From Nonomuraea sp. (GTDB lineage Bacteria; Actinomycetota; Actinomycetes; Streptosporangiales; Streptosporangiaceae): a stretch of 6,891 nt of DNA. Location of the stretch: positions 1 to 6,891 of the forward strand of contig JABFVJ010000123.1 in assembly GCA_013362835.1 (NCBI GenBank), written 5' to 3'. Of the stretch, positions 4,088 through 6,891 are shown piece by piece; positions within the stretch are counted from its first letter, which is position 1, and each line of letters begins with the position of its first letter. The position numbers were made by a program, and so were the translations under genes. Below the pieces are notes generated by a model that saw only the letters and a list, made by a program, of their open reading frames with translations, made no database searches and was not told the DNA's origin.

Positions 4088-6891
4088 TTAACGCTCACCG
4101 ATTCTCGTGCCCGGGGGGTCACTCGCCAACTCCTCTTCGCTCGGTCGGACGCTCTGCCCGTGTGCCTGTGCCGCGAAGCCTGCGATCACGACGCCGGCGA
4201 GGGCGAGGTAGGCTCGCCGTCCCGCCGCGCGCAACTGACCGGGATCGACGATCTCGGCGCCGCCCGGCGCGAGCCCGTCCTCCCAGGGGACCCTGACGAT
4301 GGCCCGGCACCTGCCCCTGGCCACCGCCTCCGCCTGCTCGACGTCGGCCATCGAACGCCTGCTCACGCCGTTGACCACCATCACCGCGCGCCGCCGCAGC
4401 TCCGCGCAGCCGTGCCCGTCGAGCCATTCGTACGTCATCGCCACCGCCTCCGACGCCTCCTCGCTCGCCGGGACCACCAGCACGAGCTGGTCCGCGTACG
4501 GCAGGATCCGGGCCGCGAGCGCGGCGGCCGGGTCGATGACCGACAGCTTGTAGTGGCGGTCGAGCAGCCGCATCGACTCGCCCAGGCGGTGGTCGGAGAA
4601 GAAGCTCCGGTCCGCGAGCCGCTGCTCGGCGCCCGCGTCGGTGTCCGCCGAGATCACTTCCAGGCCGGACGCCGTGCGCGTGGTGAAGCCGCGCATCGTC
4701 AGGTAGCCGCTGACCTGGTCGAGGCCGGACAGCAGCGAGGTGAGCGTCTCGGGGGTCTCCGGCTCGATCCTGCTGGTCAGGGTGGTGCCGCCGGTGTTGG
4801 CGTCGACGGCCACGACCCTGTCGTCGCGGTAGGCGGCGAAGGTGTGGCCGAGCATGAGCGCCGTCGTGGACTGGCCCGCGCCGCCGGTGCAGCCGAGCAC
4901 CACGATCCGCCGGCTCCCGCCGAACACGGCCCTGGCCCTGGCCTCGTCGATCTCCGACCCGTCCGTACGCACGCCGCCTCCGCCGACGACGACCTGAGCG
5001 ATCCGCCGCCATCCGCCGGAGTCCCGGCCCACCACGGACTCGACCCTCCGCACCCGCCCTTCCCCCGGCCGGGGAACCGGCACCGGCGCCACAAACCCCG
5101 CAGCCCGACCACCGGCGCCTTCCCGCACCCGCCCGTCGCCGCCGGCCCCGTCGTCCCGCCCAGGCCCGTCCTCGGCCCAGTCGTCCCGCCTGGGCCCGTC
5201 GTCCTCGGCCCGGTCCTTCTGCCTGGGCCTGTCGTCGTCCCGATCGTCCCGCCTGGGCCCGTCGTCCTCGGCCCGGTCGTCCCGCCTACGCCCGTCCTCC
5301 ACACGACTGTCGGGGGTGGCCACACCGCTCTCGCCATCCGCCCCAGCCGCGGCGGAGGCACCCCGCCCGGGGAGCACACCGTTCGGAACGGACGCCGCGC
5401 CCTCCCCGAAGCCGCCCTTCGCCCCGGAGACGCCTCTCAGCCTGGAGGCGTCCCTCAAGGCAGGAGGGCCGCTCGAGACGACACCCCCCGCAGAGGAAGC
5501 GGCGTCTCGCGCTGGGGTCCGTCGCGCGACAGACGCGGCATCAGAGGACGCGGCATCGGAGACGGCGGCATCGGAGACGGCGGCATCCCCCGTCGAGGAC
5601 GCCCGGTCCCCGGAGGACATGCCATCTCTCGGGGAAGCCCCTTCCCTGGTGGGCATTCCATCGCCGGAGGAAGCGGCCTCCCCGGAGGGCACACCATCGC
5701 CGGAGGACGCGGCCTCGCCCGCACCAGCGCGCCGTACAGCGGGAACGCCATCGGAGGCGGCGCCATCGCCCGCGGAGGAGACGCCCTCATCGTTGGAGAC
5801 GCCCTGGATGGAGGAAGCGGCCTCGCGCGCTGCGACGCGTCGCGTGGCAGGAGCGCTGTCCGGGTCGGCAACGCCACCTCCGGACGAAACCGCGTCCCGC
5901 GAGGGTGCGTCCCCCGGGGGGACATCGTCCCTGGGGAGCGCGTCCTCTCTGGAGGCGGCCTCTCGGGAAGAACCGGCCTCTCGGGAAGAACCGGCCTCTC
6001 GGGAAGAGCCGGCCTCTCGGGAAGAGCCGGCCTCTCGGGAGGAGCCGGCCTCTCGGGAGGGGGTGGACTCTTGCGTCAGCTCGCCTTGGGGGGCGGGAGT
6101 GTGTTCTTCCGTCGGAGGGAGGTCGGCTGACGGTGTCGCGTCTGGTGCCGGAGTGCGGCGAGGGGGCTCGGCCGTGTGGAGGATGGGCCGGGGCAGGGGT
6201 TTGGCGTCGGGGTTGAGCGGCGGCCAGACGCGCTGCGTGCCGGGGACCGCCGTCTCCGGGCCCAGCCTCGGAGGTTGGCCCTTCCGGTGCTGGTCGCGTG
6301 CGATCGCGATCTCGTCCTCGCGGCCCTCGCCCTCTCGTCTTCCACCTTCGCCACGCCCTCTGAGGCCTTCACGACGTCCCGTGCCGCCCTCCAGGCGATC
6401 CGTGCCGCCCTCCAGGCGATCCGTGCCGTCCTCGTGGCGGTGCGTGCTGATGTGGTCGGGGTCCGGGCGGCCCTGGCTCTCCGCGGAGGAGTCGGCGCTG
6501 GCGGCCAGGCGGCGCAGCCGGCGTAGGGCCTCGGTGTCGATCGGCTTGCCCATGGCGCCCTTGCGGCCCTCCGCCGACGTGATCGGCACGACCGAGCCAC
6601 GCCCGTCCTGCGCCTCGCCGCGCGTACGGCCCGCGCCGGAAGCCTCCTGCGGACGGCCCGCGCCCGAAGCCTCCTGCGGACGGCCCGCGCCCGAGACCTC
6701 CTGCGTACGGCTCGCGCCGGAACCCTCGGCGGGCAGGGCCGCACCGGGAGTTTCCCGCGTCCGGTCCGCGGCCGGAACCTCGTGGGACCGGCCCGTGCCG
6801 GAAACCTCCAGCGGCCGACCTGCGCCGGCCACACCCTGGGTCCGGTCCGCGGCGGGAGAGTGCCGCCTGTCGGTCGGAGCGTCCTGCGGGG
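4088..6891 (-). CDS. MinD/ParA-like P-loop protein with a giant repeat-rich N-terminal extension (5' end cut by window)
   Basis: The frame stays open from the TAA at 4088-4090 to the right edge, giving 933 visible residues. Positions here count from a GTG at 6832, which is probably not the true start because the 9-residue repeat continues upstream of it. Residues 1 to about 600 are low in complexity, rich in Ala, Ser, Gly, Asp, Glu, Arg and Pro, and probably disordered. The MinD/ParA-like domain covers about 640-885: RRIVVLGCTGGAGQSTT is the P-loop (647-657), VVAVDANTGG the switch strand (Asp677), and SVIDPAA the Walker B equivalent (Asp767). The P-loop lysine is Gln654 (codon at 4871-4873), and the second, MinD-signature lysine is also absent. 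Family members use ATP-driven dimerisation to position complexes at membranes; whether this one binds or hydrolyses ATP is open. Being directly upstream of the VirB4-like gene suggests a positioning or scaffold role in the secretion apparatus, which is inference. An ATG at 6553 (residue 94) is a possible alternative start. Confidence 0.85.
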   Translation of the reverse strand, partial: PQDAPTDRRHSPAADRTQGVAGAGRPLEVSGTGRSHEVPAADRTRETPGAALPAEGSGASRTQEVSGAGRPQEASGAGRPQEASGAGRTRGEAQDGRGSVVPITSAEGRKGAMGKPIDTEALRRLRRLAASADSSAESQGRPDPDHISTHRHEDGTDRLEGGTDRLEGGTGRREGLRGRGEGGRREGEGREDEIAIARDQHRKGQPPRLGPETAVPGTQRVWPPLNPDAKPLPRPILHTAEPPRRTPAPDATPSADLPPTEEHTPAPQGELTQESTPSREAGSSREAGSSREAGSSREAGSSREAGSSREAASREDALPRDDVPPGDAPSRDAVSSGGGVADPDSAPATRRVAAREAASSIQGVSNDEGVSSAGDGAASDGVPAVRRAGAGEAASSGDGVPSGEAASSGDGMPTREGASPRDGMSSGDRASSTGDAAVSDAAVSDAASSDAASVARRTPARDAASSAGGVVSSGPPALRDASRLRGVSGAKGGFGEGAASVPNGVLPGRGASAAAGADGESGVATPDSRVEDGRRRDDRAEDDGPRRDDRDDDRPRQKDRAEDDGPRRDDWAEDGPGRDDGAGGDGRVREGAGGRAAGFVAPVPVPRPGEGRVRRVESVVGRDSGGWRRIAQVVVGGGGVRTDGSEIDEARARAVFGGSRRIVVLGCTGGAGQSTTALMLGHTFAAYRDDRVVAVDANTGGTTLTSRIEPETPETLTSLLSGLDQVSGYLTMRGFTTRTASGLEVISADTDAGAEQRLADRSFFSDHRLGESMRLLDRHYKLSVIDPAAALAARILPYADQLVLVVPASEEASEAVAMTYEWLDGHGCAELRRRAVMVVNGVSRRSMADVEQAEAVARGRCRAIVRVPWEDGLAPGGAEIVDPGQLRAAGRRAYLALAGVVIAGFAAQAHGQSVRPSEEELASDPPGTRIGER
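5153..5300 (-). repeat. 30/33-bp tandem repeat encoding an alternating acidic/basic tract
   Basis: There are five consecutive units: 5153-5182 (30 bp), 5183-5215 (33), 5216-5245 (30), 5246-5278 (33) and a partial unit at 5279-5300. The two 33-bp units are identical and lie 63 bp apart, suggesting duplication of a 63-bp block. All periods are multiples of three. The encoded units run like RRDDRAEDDGP, giving 10- or 11-residue stretches densely packed with Arg, Asp and Glu inside the MinD-like protein's extension. Confidence 0.88.
5536..5587 (-). repeat. 15-bp tandem repeat (about 3.5 copies)
   Basis: Units start at 5536, 5551, 5566 and 5581 (partial); 5551-5565 and 5566-5580 are identical. 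On the coding strand they specify five-residue units of the type AAVSD or AASSD in the Ala/Ser-rich part of the MinD-like protein's extension. Confidence 0.85.
5658..5716 (-). repeat. 36-bp direct repeat (two copies) in the Ala/Ser/Gly-rich tract
   Basis: The 23 bases at 5658-5680 recur at 5694-5716 with one mismatch, a 36-bp period. They encode 12-residue units containing EAASSGDG. Looser versions of the unit extend on both sides (about 5590-5810), so this is the best-preserved core of an older, diverged array within the coding region. Confidence 0.7.
5958..6065 (-). repeat. 18-bp tandem repeat (six copies) encoding SREAGS hexapeptides
   Basis: Units begin at 5958, 5976, 5994, 6012, 6030 and 6048. 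They differ only by occasional A/G changes, and a degenerate unit precedes them at 5940-5957. In protein they give five SREAGS-type hexapeptides in a row (about residues 256-292, counted from 6832). The high copy similarity points to recent expansion by slippage or unequal recombination, and the period keeps the frame. Confidence 0.93.
6379..6441 (-). repeat. 21-bp tandem repeat (two exact copies plus one diverged)
   Basis: Units 6379-6399 and 6400-6420 are identical, and 6421-6441 is a diverged third copy. They encode the heptapeptide TDRLEGG twice, followed in the protein by a Gly/Arg/Glu-rich stretch (GRREGLRGRGEGGRREGEG), inside the MinD-like protein's extension. Confidence 0.85.
6626..6891 (-). 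repeat. 27-bp tandem repeat encoding nonapeptides of SGAGRPQEA type
   Basis: The clearest units begin at 6626, 6653, 6680 and 6707. Progressively diverged nonapeptides continue to the right (SGASRTQEV, PGAALPAEG, PAADRTRET, SGTGRSHEV, AGAGRPLEV, PAADRTQGV) up to or near the window edge. The same period and frame continue past the GTG at 6832, which is the main evidence that the MinD-like coding region starts outside the window. Confidence 0.85.

Noticed and set aside
2322..4091. Plus-strand open frame (589 codons) opposite the VirB4-like gene
   Set aside because: It is antisense to a gene with intact Walker motifs, has biased composition, and shows no recognisable domain.
4180..4225. Transmembrane helix near the C-terminus of the MinD-like protein (AYLALAGVVIAGFAAQA)
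   Set aside because: It is only about 17 residues, Ala-rich and only moderately hydrophobic. It fits the last helix of the soluble fold as well as a membrane contact, so I did not call it.
4160..6130. Plus-strand open frame (656 codons) with glycine-rich repeats opposite the MinD-like gene
   Set aside because: Its repeats are the reverse complement of repeats in the MinD-like frame. That frame ends in a recognisable P-loop domain, while the plus strand has no domain. I cannot exclude antisense transcription.
5905..6216. Plus-strand 103-codon frame with a repeated RPLGKN-type motif
   Set aside because: It is simply the 18-bp array read on the other strand.
5153..6733. CRISPR-like array
   Set aside because: The repeats are tandem without unique spacers of constant length, all periods are multiples of three, and they lie inside an open coding frame.

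Overview
The window comes from a very GC-rich genome with strong G/C preference at third codon positions and Shine-Dalgarno-led genes. This fits an actinomycete (Streptomyces/Streptosporangiales type), but the genus cannot be fixed from the sequence. All supportable genes lie on the minus strand and read from right to left as one probable operon. I see no RNA gene, insertion sequence, CRISPR array, attachment site or promoter.

In transcription order the layout is as follows. (1) From the right edge to 4088 is a very long protein, open at its 5' end. Roughly 600 residues of low-complexity, repeat-built, presumably disordered sequence precede a C-terminal MinD/ParA-like P-loop domain. In that domain the P-loop lysine is replaced by glutamine. 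(2) After a 47-bp gap, 4040 to 1563 encodes a complete VirB4-type conjugation ATPase with intact Walker A and Walker B motifs. (3) Overlapping it by the four bases ATGA, 1566 to the left edge encodes a polytopic membrane protein with an N-terminal export signal. It resembles TrbL/VirB6-type channel components and runs off the window with no stop codon.

The three genes look like part of an actinobacterial type IV secretion (conjugation-like) apparatus. The VirB4-like ATPase would energise assembly or transport at the membrane. The TrbL/VirB6-like protein would form part of the inner-membrane channel. The MinD-like protein may position or scaffold the machine. The first two roles follow from family knowledge; the third is inference. 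Coding partners, relaxase and pilins would have to lie outside the window.

The most unusual content is the N-terminal half of the MinD-like gene. It carries at least six distinct in-frame tandem repeat families (27, 21, 18, 36, 15 and 30/33 bp). All have periods divisible by three, so the protein can grow or shrink without losing its frame. With the altered P-loop, this makes it the best candidate here for something not well described.
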